Source: Lachnospiraceae bacterium UBA3310
GTDB taxonomy: Bacteria; Bacillota; Clostridia; Lachnospirales; Lachnospiraceae
DNA: 64,000 bases
Reading direction: 5' to 3'
NCBI GenBank assembly: GCA_002361355.1
Contig: DESQ01000048.1
Span: 112,539 to 176,538 of the forward strand
Shown piece after piece: positions 26,191 to 35,099 of the stretch (position 1 is its first letter; each line of letters begins with the position of its first letter). Under the pieces are notes generated by a model. It made no database searches. It was not told where the DNA came from and was given only the letters and a program-made list of their open reading frames with translations. Position numbers and translations under genes: made by a program.

Positions 26191-28347
26191 TTACAGTTTT
26201 ACAATCTCCTCCGCAATTCTCTCCGCGCCATGTCCGTCCGTCACTTTCAAAAGCGTTTCTCTCATGCGCTCTCTGAGTTCTCTGTCCGCAAGCAGCTTTT
26301 TCAGATTTTCACAAACCGCTGTAAGGCACTTTTCCCTGTCCTGTCTGATGTCTCCGGCGTAGAGCATGCGCTCCTCCTCCCCGAAAAACTCCCTGTCATA
26401 GCGCTGGTTGTCCGCCGTCTCAAAAAATACCGCGGGAACGCCCATCGCCGCCAGTTCAAACAACATAGTGCCCGCCGCAGACACCGCCGCGTCACATTTT
26501 GCCATCAGCTCCGCCACATCCTTGCAAAGCCGGTAAACTTTGATGCGGGGATGTTCATAGTCCATGGAAAAAAGCTCAATCTCTTCTCCACGAGGATGCA
26601 AAGCTCCGATTACCACATAAAAAGTAACCTCCTCAAAAGCTTCCTCCTCCACCACTTTCTGCAAAAGCCCCATCAGCGCGTCCTGCGTGTCGCCGCCGCC
26701 GCTTGCAAGTAAAACGGACAAAGCCGCTCCGCCATCCGCTGCCTGCCGCAGCGGCTTCACCCGTGCAAACTCCTCCCTCAAGGGCACATACTCTGTCCCG
26801 AGCAAAAGCCGCGTTTTACCTGCATAGGTCTCTTCATAGGGAAAACGCACATGGTAAGCGTTATAATTGATCAGCACATCCGCCGGGCAAACCGGCTCGA
26901 AACAGTCGTCTATGCGGACAAGCCGCACCAAATCCTGCAATCCCTCAAAATAGTCTTTCGTCGCCTGATAAGAGTCCACCAGCAGCGTCCTGATGCCGGC
27001 CATCTTCAAAATCTGCCGAAGCCTTGGCAGTTCCTCCTCCATCCAGTCCCATCTCGTATGCAGGCAGATCTGATCCATGCCCGCTTCAGCAATCGTCTCA
27101 TTGGCCCACTCGTCCGCCGTGAGAAACAATACGCGGCATCCCTTTTTTACAAGCTGTTTCGCGATGGTAATACAGCGCATCACATGCCCCATGGCGATCT
27201 CTTTGTTGGCGTCCACACGAATACCGATGACAGGCTGGTTTTCATGCAGGGTAAGTATCTCTACAATTCTCTCCATCTGGGCAGATCCATAGCGCTGGTC
27301 GATGGGAAGCGCCAGCATATGCTCATAAATGTACGCCTCATCCCCGCGAAGTTCGTCCCGGTTCTGCTCTCCGACCGGCCAGAGCACCGGCGCATAAATG
27401 TCCCGCTGTGCCAAAAACTTCTGTAACGCATCCCTCTCCTTCACATAGACCGGAAAATAGAGGGGCGCTTCCTCCTCCCCTTTCAGGAGAATCGGCCAAA
27501 GCCGTTTCATCGCGCGTATTTTTTCATAGAGATAGCTGTAGTTTTCCACCCTTGCCCGTCTCGCTGCTTCCTCATCAATCCCTTCCAGAATACGGGCTGA
27601 CAGCCGGGAAATCCCCCTCACACCCTCATAACGGTCAAGTCCCTTTTCCAGGGAACGATTCTCTGTCAAAAATGCCGCTTTGCGGCTTCGCTTTTCCTCC
27701 TCCGGCAAGTCTTCGGTATGCAGATACTCCCATTTTTGCGTAAGGGGCACAAGCCTCTCCTTCGCATAGTCCTCCCCCTCCCGCAAAACATCCGTCGCAA
27801 GGGGCAGATCGGAAACCACAAACCCGCCGTCCGGAACCGCATACCATTTGCGCAGACTTCCCACTACGAAATCCGCATTCCGCCCCGCCTCTTCCAGATA
27901 ATAGGACTGGGTCACATCCTCCATGACTATAACGCCGCTGCGCCTGAGCGCGGAGAGCTGTCTGCGCAATCCCTGACTGGTATCCGTCCCATAATAAGAA
28001 TGAATGAAAATCAGTCCGGGATCATTTTCCAGCGCTAATCTGAAAATTTCCTCCCCAGCCGTTTCCAGTTCCCTGTCCACAGAATAAAAAACAAGCTCCC
28101 AGTCCTGGTGCAAAAAGGGAAGAAAAACCGAATCGCACATATATGCCGGCATCAGGCATCGTTTCGGTATGTCCGGCCTCTCACGCTCCAGGCTGATCAG
28201 GGCAAGTTCGATCGCCTCCCTGCCGGAAGCCGTATAGCACTGATTCCTTTTCCCATACTTTTCCACCTGCGCAAGATGAAGCGCAACGGCCTCTCCATCT
28301 TCTCTCGCCACAGCAGGATTCACCTCAAAGATACTTCCAATCTCCAT
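26191..28347 (-). CDS. Fusion of a DegT-like aminotransferase and PseG-type UDP-sugar hydrolase
   Basis: 718 residues with two complete-looking domains. Residues 1 to about 370 form a PLP-enzyme fold: YTASGREAIELAL at the cofactor-binding helix, the PLP aspartate in MEDVTQS (about 142-148) and a candidate Schiff-base K167 in GSLRKWYAVPDGG. Residues from about 373 are PseG-like: IRVDANKEIAMGHVMRC with the catalytic-type His388, ASGGGDTQ, and AAGTMLFELAAMGVPAV. PseG releases UDP from UDP-2,4-diacetamido-2,4,6-trideoxy-altrose, giving the substrate of PseI. PseG is usually a stand-alone protein of about 270-350 residues. The N-terminal domain is diverged from PseC, which is separate at 31.7 kb, so its reaction is open. 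Start has GGAGG 7 bp upstream. Confidence 0.82.
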   Translation of the reverse strand: MEIGSIFEVNPAVAREDGEAVALHLAQVEKYGKRNQCYTASGREAIELALISLERERPDIPKRCLMPAYMCDSVFLPFLHQDWELVFYSVDRELETAGEEIFRLALENDPGLIFIHSYYGTDTSQGLRRQLSALRRSGVIVMEDVTQSYYLEEAGRNADFVVGSLRKWYAVPDGGFVVSDLPLATDVLREGEDYAKERLVPLTQKWEYLHTEDLPEEEKRSRKAAFLTENRSLEKGLDRYEGVRGISRLSARILEGIDEEAARRARVENYSYLYEKIRAMKRLWPILLKGEEEAPLYFPVYVKERDALQKFLAQRDIYAPVLWPVGEQNRDELRGDEAYIYEHMLALPIDQRYGSAQMERIVEILTLHENQPVIGIRVDANKEIAMGHVMRCITIAKQLVKKGCRVLFLTADEWANETIAEAGMDQICLHTRWDWMEEELPRLRQILKMAGIRTLLVDSYQATKDYFEGLQDLVRLVRIDDCFEPVCPADVLINYNAYHVRFPYEETYAGKTRLLLGTEYVPLREEFARVKPLRQAADGGAALSVLLASGGGDTQDALMGLLQKVVEEEAFEEVTFYVVIGALHPRGEEIELFSMDYEHPRIKVYRLCKDVAELMAKCDAAVSAAGTMLFELAAMGVPAVFFETADNQRYDREFFGEEERMLYAGDIRQDREKCLTAVCENLKKLLADRELRERMRETLLKVTDGHGAERIAEEIVKL

Positions 28348-28372
28348 ATGATATCCTCCTCACTGCATGCTT

Positions 28373-29401
28373 TTACCCAAGCAGCCTTTTTCTCAGCTTT
28401 CGGTACGTCCATAATAACTTATAATAAACCATAAACAAAACCGTAGACCGCATCTGCATGCGGATCAACTTTTTTTCTTCCGCTCCTGTCCGTTCACGGT
28501 AATAGGGATTTTCCTGAAAATCCGGAAAGGTACAACGCATTTCCTCCCCCAGCTTTCTCACAAAACCATACTTCGTCCGCTTCACGCCCGCCATATAGGT
28601 GAACAGCGTATTCACGTAAAAAAGCAAAGTGAAACTGTATTCCAGTTCCTGCCGGTACCGATCCAGATAATCGTGCCGCTCCGCCTCCTTAAGCATCAGA
28701 CGCCCGGCCTCGCAGCGATCCTCGCAGCGCTTTACTGAAATTGTGTGAACGGTGGAGGATTCGTGTTGATAATAGTAATACAACGATTCCTCGATATACG
28801 CAAAATGTTTGGCCAGAATCAGATAGGAATTGCCAAGCGCGTTGTCCTCATAAAAAATATGCTCGGGAAACCAGAGCTCATGCTTCAAAATCATGGAACG
28901 GCGGAAAATTTTCACAACCAGACTTCCCCCGTCCAGAATCAGGCTGCGCCTCTTCTCATCATTCAAAACACCTGTCTGGCTCTTTTTATTGTTGTGTACC
29001 ACCTGTCCCACCTTCATGGAGTGTTCCGACGTGAGACAGTAATCGCAGCCCACCAGATCAGCCCCCGTCTCCTCCGCCTTTTGGATCAAACGTTCATACA
29101 TGTCGGGCGTAATCCAATCGTCGCTGTCTATGAAACCAATCCACTCACCCTGCGCCATCTTTAAGCCCACATTTTTTGCACCGCCCTGATGCCTGTTTTC
29201 CTCCAGATGCACTGCATGGAATTTCTCAGGAAAGCGAGCCTCATACGCCTGTAGGATTTCCCACGACTCATCGGTAGAGCAGTCGTCCACCGCAATGATC
29301 TCATAGTCCTTCACCGTTTGCCCCACCAGCGAATCCAGACAATATTCCAGTTTCTTCTCCGCGGCCATATTATAGACCGGCACTATGATACTAAGTTTCA
29401 T
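28373..29401 (-). CDS. GT2-family glycosyltransferase
   Basis: 342 residues with an N-terminal GT-A domain: LSIIVPVYNMA, AVDDCSTDESWEIL and the DXD-type FIDSDDWI at about 93-100. The C-terminal half is helical and basic. It adds a sugar to the lipid-linked glycan in the cytoplasm; donor and acceptor cannot be read from sequence. It overlaps the preceding membrane-protein gene by 11 bp and lacks a strong SD, so translation is probably coupled. Confidence 0.85.
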   Translation of the reverse strand: MKLSIIVPVYNMAAEKKLEYCLDSLVGQTVKDYEIIAVDDCSTDESWEILQAYEARFPEKFHAVHLEENRHQGGAKNVGLKMAQGEWIGFIDSDDWITPDMYERLIQKAEETGADLVGCDYCLTSEHSMKVGQVVHNNKKSQTGVLNDEKRRSLILDGGSLVVKIFRRSMILKHELWFPEHIFYEDNALGNSYLILAKHFAYIEESLYYYYQHESSTVHTISVKRCEDRCEAGRLMLKEAERHDYLDRYRQELEYSFTLLFYVNTLFTYMAGVKRTKYGFVRKLGEEMRCTFPDFQENPYYRERTGAEEKKLIRMQMRSTVLFMVYYKLLWTYRKLRKRLLG

Positions 29402-31652
29402 CCGACCCTGTAAGCTCCTCTTTGTTGGCCCGTCTTTGCAGCAAAATCACCCTGCAAAGAAAACACCGCCACAAACATGCAAAAATAGTAAGCGCAGACA
29501 CCACATTCGCGATCACAAACCCCGCCACAGGCCCGTAGCGCACATAAATCTGGTGCTCTGCCCCGTCCCCTTTCACAAAAAAGCGCATGCGCCCCCCATC
29601 TCCCTGCGTGATCTCCACCGGCGCTCCAAGTTCGTCGCTGGCGCGATACCCAAGATAATTCTGTATCGGCAGTTCAATATAAGCCTGATCGGAAGTAGCC
29701 GTGTAAGACACTGCCGCCTTCGTCCCCTCCTTCTGAAAATCGCGCACAGACACAGAACCGATATCGGATACGACAACACTTCTGACCAGTTTCAAATCAA
29801 CCACGCCAAACAGCCGCCACTCATGCGGATAAAACAGCCCAACGCTGGTTCCCAGCTTAGTCTCATGCCCTTTGGATGCCACTGCCTCCGCATTTTTATA
29901 AGGTACATGATTGTTTTCCGAAGGTACGGTGACAATAACCAGGAGATTCAGTCCTATCATCATTGCAAAGATGGCGTTACGGTAATGCCTGATGATTTCC
30001 GAGCGTTCAAGCGCCATCGCCCCCACAAAAGTAAAGCAGGCGGACGCCGGCCCGAGAAAACGCCACGGGAATTGCAGCATTGTAGCAATATTGCTGAAAA
30101 AGGGAATCGCCATAAGCGCCCTGCTCGGAAAGTACCCTGTCGACATAAAGACAAGAGCTGCGCCCAATACCAGCAGATACAGCATAAACCCTTCCGTGTC
30201 ACTCAGCTTTTTGCACCGCTCGCACAAAAGATAAATCACGCCAAGCCCGGCACAGCCAAGCAGCGCCAGACCAAGGGAAAAATACTGCTTATTATACAAA
30301 CTGATCGACTGCGTCATGTTGGAGAGGTTGATCGACTGTTCAAAATAGCCGCTCCAACGCAGAACTTCCTTGTCCAGGCTTTCATTGTAATAATAGTACA
30401 GAAACGGTACCACGTACCACGCATTCAGCAGCACGGTGAGTCCCGCTGCCTTCAAAAGCTCCACATACCGTTTCTCCCGCACAATGCGCACACAGTACAG
30501 AAGCGCTGTAAATGCACAGATCGCCGCCGCATAGGTCATACTCAGGATATGGCTTTGCAGTATGCCTGAAAAACCGATCACCAGATAGTACCACTTCTTC
30601 CTGTCGCCCATAATCAGATGGTACAGCCCCGCAATCACCAGCGGCCAGAAAATCAGGGCAAGCGTCTCCCCCAAATCGCCTCTCGATAAAATGTTGGTAA
30701 AGCGGTAAGGCATAAGCGTGTAGAGTACTACCGCCAGAATCACGCTTCGTCTGGATTTCACCATGGACTTCACCGCCACATAAGCGCAGCACGCCGAAGC
30801 CAGATTGGACAGGAAGATCAGTACCTTGTAGGAAAAGCCCAGAGACACTCTGCAAATCCTTAAGAATGCGCCTATATACAAAAACAGGTACGGATACATG
30901 GCATTCATATAGCCGTTGCCCTGCAGGCCCTCCGGGAGGATATTAACCGGAATCTGCCCGTCCAGTATACCGTCCTTCAACCCCTCCATTCTCGCCAGAT
31001 GATAACAGAGATCGTCCGCATCATAGAGATATGTCTGCATCATAGGCGTGGTCGCAAGAAGCGCTGCCCCCAGAATCATGCAGACATCCACCAGCGTCTC
31101 CCTGGGAATCCGCTCTCTGCCAGCTTTGATATACCACCAGCCGGCAAACTCCAAAAGAATGATGACCGCAATCATAAAATAAGTGTCCGTGTAAAAAAGA
31201 GTGCGGGGCGTTATGGAAAATTCCTTTATCGTAAGACCGCCCTTGCCGCTGTAGTTGATGCCAAACTCTAACTGTTTTGTATCTCTGGCAAGCGTAAACT
31301 CTGCCGTAAGTTCATTTTCCAGCGGGTCAATCGGCCAGGCTGCAATCTTATCCCCCTGCTCCCACAGTTCCAGCACGCTGTCCTGCTGCTCTGCAAGGTA
31401 ACGCAGTTTCACCGTATAGCTGCCCTTGTTCATGACATAGCCCGGTGTTCGTGCGATCACACCGTTTCTTGCCACGGATTCCTGTATCACCAATGCCTCT
31501 TCCGAATCAATCAGACCCACGGAATGCTGCAATTCGTTCCCGTTGTAAATAACAGGCTGTTTTCCCTCGTCCCCCAGCCACAGAAGCGCTACAAGCAGCA
31601 CGGACAATACCACGTATATTGTTTTAGCTTTCCATGAAATCTCTTCCGTCAT
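29391..31652 (-). CDS. Polytopic membrane protein, YfhO/PTPS-related-like
   Basis: About 753 residues. One N-terminal helix precedes a beta-rich extracytoplasmic domain (about 35-155), then about ten helices and a C-terminal soluble loop before a last helix. The motif YHLARMEGLKDGILDGQIPV followed by YPYLFLYIGAF is typical of the '6-pyruvoyl-tetrahydropterin synthase-related' membrane family, which resembles YfhO-type GT-C proteins. These are thought to use polyprenyl-phosphate sugars at the outer membrane face; this is inferred. ATG at 31652 has AAAGGA upstream and is preferred to the TTG two codons earlier. Confidence 0.7.
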   Translation of the reverse strand: MTEEISWKAKTIYVVLSVLLVALLWLGDEGKQPVIYNGNELQHSVGLIDSEEALVIQESVARNGVIARTPGYVMNKGSYTVKLRYLAEQQDSVLELWEQGDKIAAWPIDPLENELTAEFTLARDTKQLEFGINYSGKGGLTIKEFSITPRTLFYTDTYFMIAVIILLEFAGWWYIKAGRERIPRETLVDVCMILGAALLATTPMMQTYLYDADDLCYHLARMEGLKDGILDGQIPVNILPEGLQGNGYMNAMYPYLFLYIGAFLRICRVSLGFSYKVLIFLSNLASACCAYVAVKSMVKSRRSVILAVVLYTLMPYRFTNILSRGDLGETLALIFWPLVIAGLYHLIMGDRKKWYYLVIGFSGILQSHILSMTYAAAICAFTALLYCVRIVREKRYVELLKAAGLTVLLNAWYVVPFLYYYYNESLDKEVLRWSGYFEQSINLSNMTQSISLYNKQYFSLGLALLGCAGLGVIYLLCERCKKLSDTEGFMLYLLVLGAALVFMSTGYFPSRALMAIPFFSNIATMLQFPWRFLGPASACFTFVGAMALERSEIIRHYRNAIFAMMIGLNLLVIVTVPSENNHVPYKNAEAVASKGHETKLGTSVGLFYPHEWRLFGVVDLKLVRSVVVSDIGSVSVRDFQKEGTKAAVSYTATSDQAYIELPIQNYLGYRASDELGAPVEITQGDGGRMRFFVKGDGAEHQIYVRYGPVAGFVIANVVSALTIFACLWRCFLCRVILLQRRANKEELTGSDET

Positions 31653-31679
31653 CTTCAATCCTTTATTCTTCCGTCCAAA

Positions 31680-32873
31680 CTATAAGCGATAGTAATTCAC
31701 GATCTTTTCCACCGCTTCAATCACACTCTCCACGTCCTCATCTCTCATCGCGTAGTAGAGCGGCAAAGACACAATCTCCTCATAGAGTTTCTCCGCATTG
31801 GGACATAAGCCCCGTTCATATCCCAGCTTCTGATAATAGGGGAAATAATAGATCGGTATGTAATGCACATTGCAATGCACATTCTCCGCCGCCAGCGCAT
31901 CAAAAAACTGCCTCCTGTCAATTCTTAATTTCTCCGGCACAATGCGCAGGATATACAGATGTCTCGTGGTATCCGACTCAGGGATCTCCCGCTGTACAAA
32001 CAGTTCCGGCATCTTCCCAAAAGCTTCGTCATACCGGCTCACGATCTCTTTTCTGCGCTTCCTGAACATCTGCAGCTTATCGAGCTGACTGATAATAAGC
32101 GCCGCCTGCATATCCGTCATACGGTAGTTATAACCCAGGTCAATCTGCTCATAATACCATGGCCCGTCCGGCTCATATTCCATCAAACCCTCGTCCCTCG
32201 TAATGCCGTGGGCGCGATACAAAAGCAGTTTTTTGTACAGCGCTTCGCTGTTTGTCAAAACTGCGCCGCCCTCGCCGCCGGTCACCGTCTTGACCGGGTG
32301 GAAACTAAAGGTGGTCAGATCCGCGATGGAACCGTTCGGCTGTCCCTTGTAAGTCGTGCCGATCACATGCGCCCCGTCCTCGATCAGTGTCAGACCATGC
32401 TTCTTACAAATTTCCAGAAGAGGCGACAGATCCACGGACTGTCCTGTGTAATCCACTGCGACCACCGCCTTTGTCCGGGGGGTAACGGCCGCCTCCACTT
32501 TCTCGGGATCAATGTTGTACGTTTCCGGATCAATATCCGCAAAAACAGGCCGCGCCCCACAGTAGAGCGCGCAGTTGGCGGAGGCGGCAAAAGTGATCGG
32601 CGTTGTGATCACCTCTTCCCCCTCGCCCACTCCCGCAGAGAGCGCAGCGATATGCAGTGCCGCCGTTCCATTTGCGCAGACCACGGCATATTTTGCTCCC
32701 GTCAGATCGCACAGCTTTTTCTCCAGTTCCCCGATTTTCGGGCCACAGGTCAAATAATCGCTTTTTAACACCTCTGTCACAGCCTGAATATCCGCCTCGT
32801 CTATATATTGATGTCCGTAATAAATCGGCGTCTCCCTGACCGGTTTTCCGCCTTCGATTGCAGGTTTTTCCAT
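31680..32873 (-). CDS. pseC: UDP-4-amino-4,6-dideoxy-N-acetyl-altrosamine transaminase
   Basis: 397 residues, full-length DegT family. The Schiff-base lysine is K195 in FHPVKTVTGGEGG, and the PLP aspartate is in IEDGAHVIG; both contexts match PseC. It aminates the PseB product at C4 in pseudaminic acid synthesis. It lies 58 bp downstream of pseB, confirming the assignment. The ATG at 32873 has AAGGAG with a 6-bp spacer and is clearly better than an upstream in-frame ATG. Confidence 0.92.
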   Translation of the reverse strand: MEKPAIEGGKPVRETPIYYGHQYIDEADIQAVTEVLKSDYLTCGPKIGELEKKLCDLTGAKYAVVCANGTAALHIAALSAGVGEGEEVITTPITFAASANCALYCGARPVFADIDPETYNIDPEKVEAAVTPRTKAVVAVDYTGQSVDLSPLLEICKKHGLTLIEDGAHVIGTTYKGQPNGSIADLTTFSFHPVKTVTGGEGGAVLTNSEALYKKLLLYRAHGITRDEGLMEYEPDGPWYYEQIDLGYNYRMTDMQAALIISQLDKLQMFRKRRKEIVSRYDEAFGKMPELFVQREIPESDTTRHLYILRIVPEKLRIDRRQFFDALAAENVHCNVHYIPIYYFPYYQKLGYERGLCPNAEKLYEEIVSLPLYYAMRDEDVESVIEAVEKIVNYYRL

Positions 32874-32931
32874 AGCATTCTCCTTAACCCAGAAAAGGAC
32901 ACGCATTTCCACACATGTCCTCTTTTTTCCT

Positions 32932-33927
32932 CTATTTTTCCAGTTCTACTTCTTTCAAAAGCGCACGAATCTCCTCAACGCCAAGCCACTCGGTATTATT
33001 GTCGGAACTGTAGTGAAAACCTTCCGCCACCTTTGTACCGGAAAGATCCGGCTGCTGCCTGTTGTTCCAGACCATCTGCGGATAAACAATAAAGTGCTTA
33101 TCATACTCGTAGGTTGTTGCCGAATCCTCCGTGGTCACCATAATCTCATGCAGCTTCTCGCCCGGCCTGATTCCGGTCTCCCTGATCTGACATCCCGGCA
33201 GCATCGCCTCCGCCAGATCCGTGATCTTGAAGGAGGGAATTTTACTGATAAAGGTTTCGCCCCCGTTTGCCTCCGCCAGCGCCTTAATCACCAGCTCGAC
33301 ACCCTGCGTCAGGCTGATCCAGAACCTCGTCATGCGAAGATCCGTGATGGGAAGCTCCTTCGCCCCCTCCTGAATCAGCTTATGGAAGAAAGGAATCACC
33401 GACCCGCGGCTTCCCGCCACATTGCCGTATCTCACGATGGAAAAGTTGATGTCCTTCGTTCCCACATAGGCATTTGCCGCCACAAAAAGTTTATCCGACA
33501 CAAGTTTTGTGCCGCCGTAGAGATTCACGGGATTCACCGCTTTGTCCGTGGAAAGCGCCACCACCTTGCGCACCCCTGTATCCAGCGCCGCGTCTATCAC
33601 ATTCATGGCTCCGTGAATGTTGGTCTTGATAGCCTCGTTAGGATTATATTCACATGCCGGCACCTGCTTTAATGCCGCCGCGTGAATGATGTAGTCCACA
33701 CCCTCACAGGCACGTTTCAGACGTTCCACGTCGCGCACATCGCCAATGAAGAAACGAAGCTTTTCCTCATACTCCCTAAACTCGTTAGCCATCATCCACT
33801 GCTTAAATTCGTCTCTGGAATAGATGATGATCTTTTTCGGCTCATAATGCGTCAGCACGTATCTCGTAAAACATTTTCCGAAAGAGCCCGTCCCTCCGGT
33901 AATCAGTATTGTCTTATCTTTTAACAT
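32932..33927 (-). CDS. pseB: UDP-GlcNAc 4,6-dehydratase (inverting)
   Basis: 331 residues, SDR fold with ITGGTGSFGK at the NAD(P) site, ALSTDKAVNPVNLYGGTK with a regular YxxxK catalytic pair, and ALKQVPACEYNPNEA, which is diagnostic of PseB. It catalyses the first step of pseudaminic acid synthesis in the cytoplasm, including C5 inversion. pseC follows directly. It is shorter and soluble, unlike the membrane-bound PglF-like enzyme at 1.6 kb. Confidence 0.93.
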   Translation of the reverse strand: MLKDKTILITGGTGSFGKCFTRYVLTHYEPKKIIIYSRDEFKQWMMANEFREYEEKLRFFIGDVRDVERLKRACEGVDYIIHAAALKQVPACEYNPNEAIKTNIHGAMNVIDAALDTGVRKVVALSTDKAVNPVNLYGGTKLVSDKLFVAANAYVGTKDINFSIVRYGNVAGSRGSVIPFFHKLIQEGAKELPITDLRMTRFWISLTQGVELVIKALAEANGGETFISKIPSFKITDLAEAMLPGCQIRETGIRPGEKLHEIMVTTEDSATTYEYDKHFIVYPQMVWNNRQQPDLSGTKVAEGFHYSSDNNTEWLGVEEIRALLKEVELEK

Positions 33928-33955
33928 ATCGTATTTTCTCCTCTTACATAAAGTC

Positions 33956-35017
33956 CTAACCGATGCCGAGCTCTTTGAACGCCTGCCCGAAAGGCGCTCT
34001 GCAAAGTCCCTTCTCCGTTATAATACCCGTAATCAGCGAATGATCCGTCACATCGAAAGCGGGATTATACACCTTCACACCCTCCGGCGCCATCCGCTCC
34101 TTATACCACATCTCTGTCACTTCCTCCGCCGCCCGCTCCTCGATGGGAATCTGCTCTCCCGCCGCAAGCGTCATATCTATGGTGGAACTTGGCGCGCACA
34201 CATAAAAGGGAATCCCATAATGCCTTGCCAGCACAGCAACCCCGGAGGTGCCAATTTTATTGGCTGTATCCCCGTTTGCTGCCACCCGGTCACATCCCAC
34301 AAAAACAAGATTCACCAGACCGCTTTTCATCACCGTGGATGCCATATTGTCACAGATCAAAGTCGTGTCAATACCCGCGCCCTGCAGCTCAAAAGCCGTC
34401 AGCCGCGCTCCCTGTAAAAGAGGTCTTGTCTCATCACAGTATACCCGGAAATCCTTCATCCCATGCTCTAACGCCATGTACATAGGCGCTGTGGCGGTGC
34501 CGTATTTCGCGGTGGCAAGCGTTCCCGCATTACAGTGGGTGAGGATACCGTCCCCCGGTTTCAATAATCCAAAGCCAATCTCTCCGATGCTGCGGCTGAT
34601 CGCCACATCCTCGTCACGGATCGCCTGTGCCTCCGCAAACAGAATTTCCTTGATCTCCCCAACCGGCCTGTCCGCATGCGTCCGCAGCGTCCGTTCCATC
34701 CGATCTAACGCCCAGAACAGATTCACCGCTGTGGGTCGCGAAGACGCCAGATAAGTTTTCTGTTCTAAAAATCTTTCCAAAAAAGTTTCGTAATCCTGCG
34801 TCTCTATGCGGGAAGCCAAAAGCGCAATACCGTAACCGGCGCACACGCCGATCGCCGGCGCTCCCCTGACCCGCAGATAGCGAATCGCCTCAAAAATATC
34901 CTCTGCTTTTTCTATCTGCAGCACCTTTACCGTACCCGGCAACAGCGTCTGATCCAATATTTCCAGACAGCTTCTGTCCTCGGACAGACGAACCGTATTA
35001 AGTTCCAATGCGTTCAT
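33956..35017 (-). CDS. mtnA: S-methyl-5-thioribose-1-phosphate isomerase family protein
   Basis: 353 residues. The family motifs are intact: VRGAPAIGV (about 50-58), catalytic Cys162 in THCNAGTLAT and Asp243 in GCDRVAANGDTANKIGT. MtnA isomerises methylthioribose-1-phosphate in methionine salvage. No other salvage gene is near; it lies between a GT-C-like gene and pseB, with all genes co-directional. It may be an ordinary metabolic gene caught in the locus, or it may isomerise another 1-phospho-sugar. The start at 35017 follows an AGGA site; the longer open frame would overlap the neighbouring gene. Confidence 0.85.
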   Translation of the reverse strand: MNALELNTVRLSEDRSCLEILDQTLLPGTVKVLQIEKAEDIFEAIRYLRVRGAPAIGVCAGYGIALLASRIETQDYETFLERFLEQKTYLASSRPTAVNLFWALDRMERTLRTHADRPVGEIKEILFAEAQAIRDEDVAISRSIGEIGFGLLKPGDGILTHCNAGTLATAKYGTATAPMYMALEHGMKDFRVYCDETRPLLQGARLTAFELQGAGIDTTLICDNMASTVMKSGLVNLVFVGCDRVAANGDTANKIGTSGVAVLARHYGIPFYVCAPSSTIDMTLAAGEQIPIEERAAEEVTEMWYKERMAPEGVKVYNPAFDVTDHSLITGIITEKGLCRAPFGQAFKELGIG

Positions 35018-35099
35018 ACGCCCGGTTTCCTTTCTCCGCAGGAAGACCCACGATAAGTCCATTATATGCAGTTTTCTAAGGCATGTCAAATACCCTGTC

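Noticed and set aside
29385..30569. Open frame of 394 codons on the plus strand
   Set aside because: Antisense to a clear polytopic membrane protein gene; composition typical of a reverse-strand shadow.
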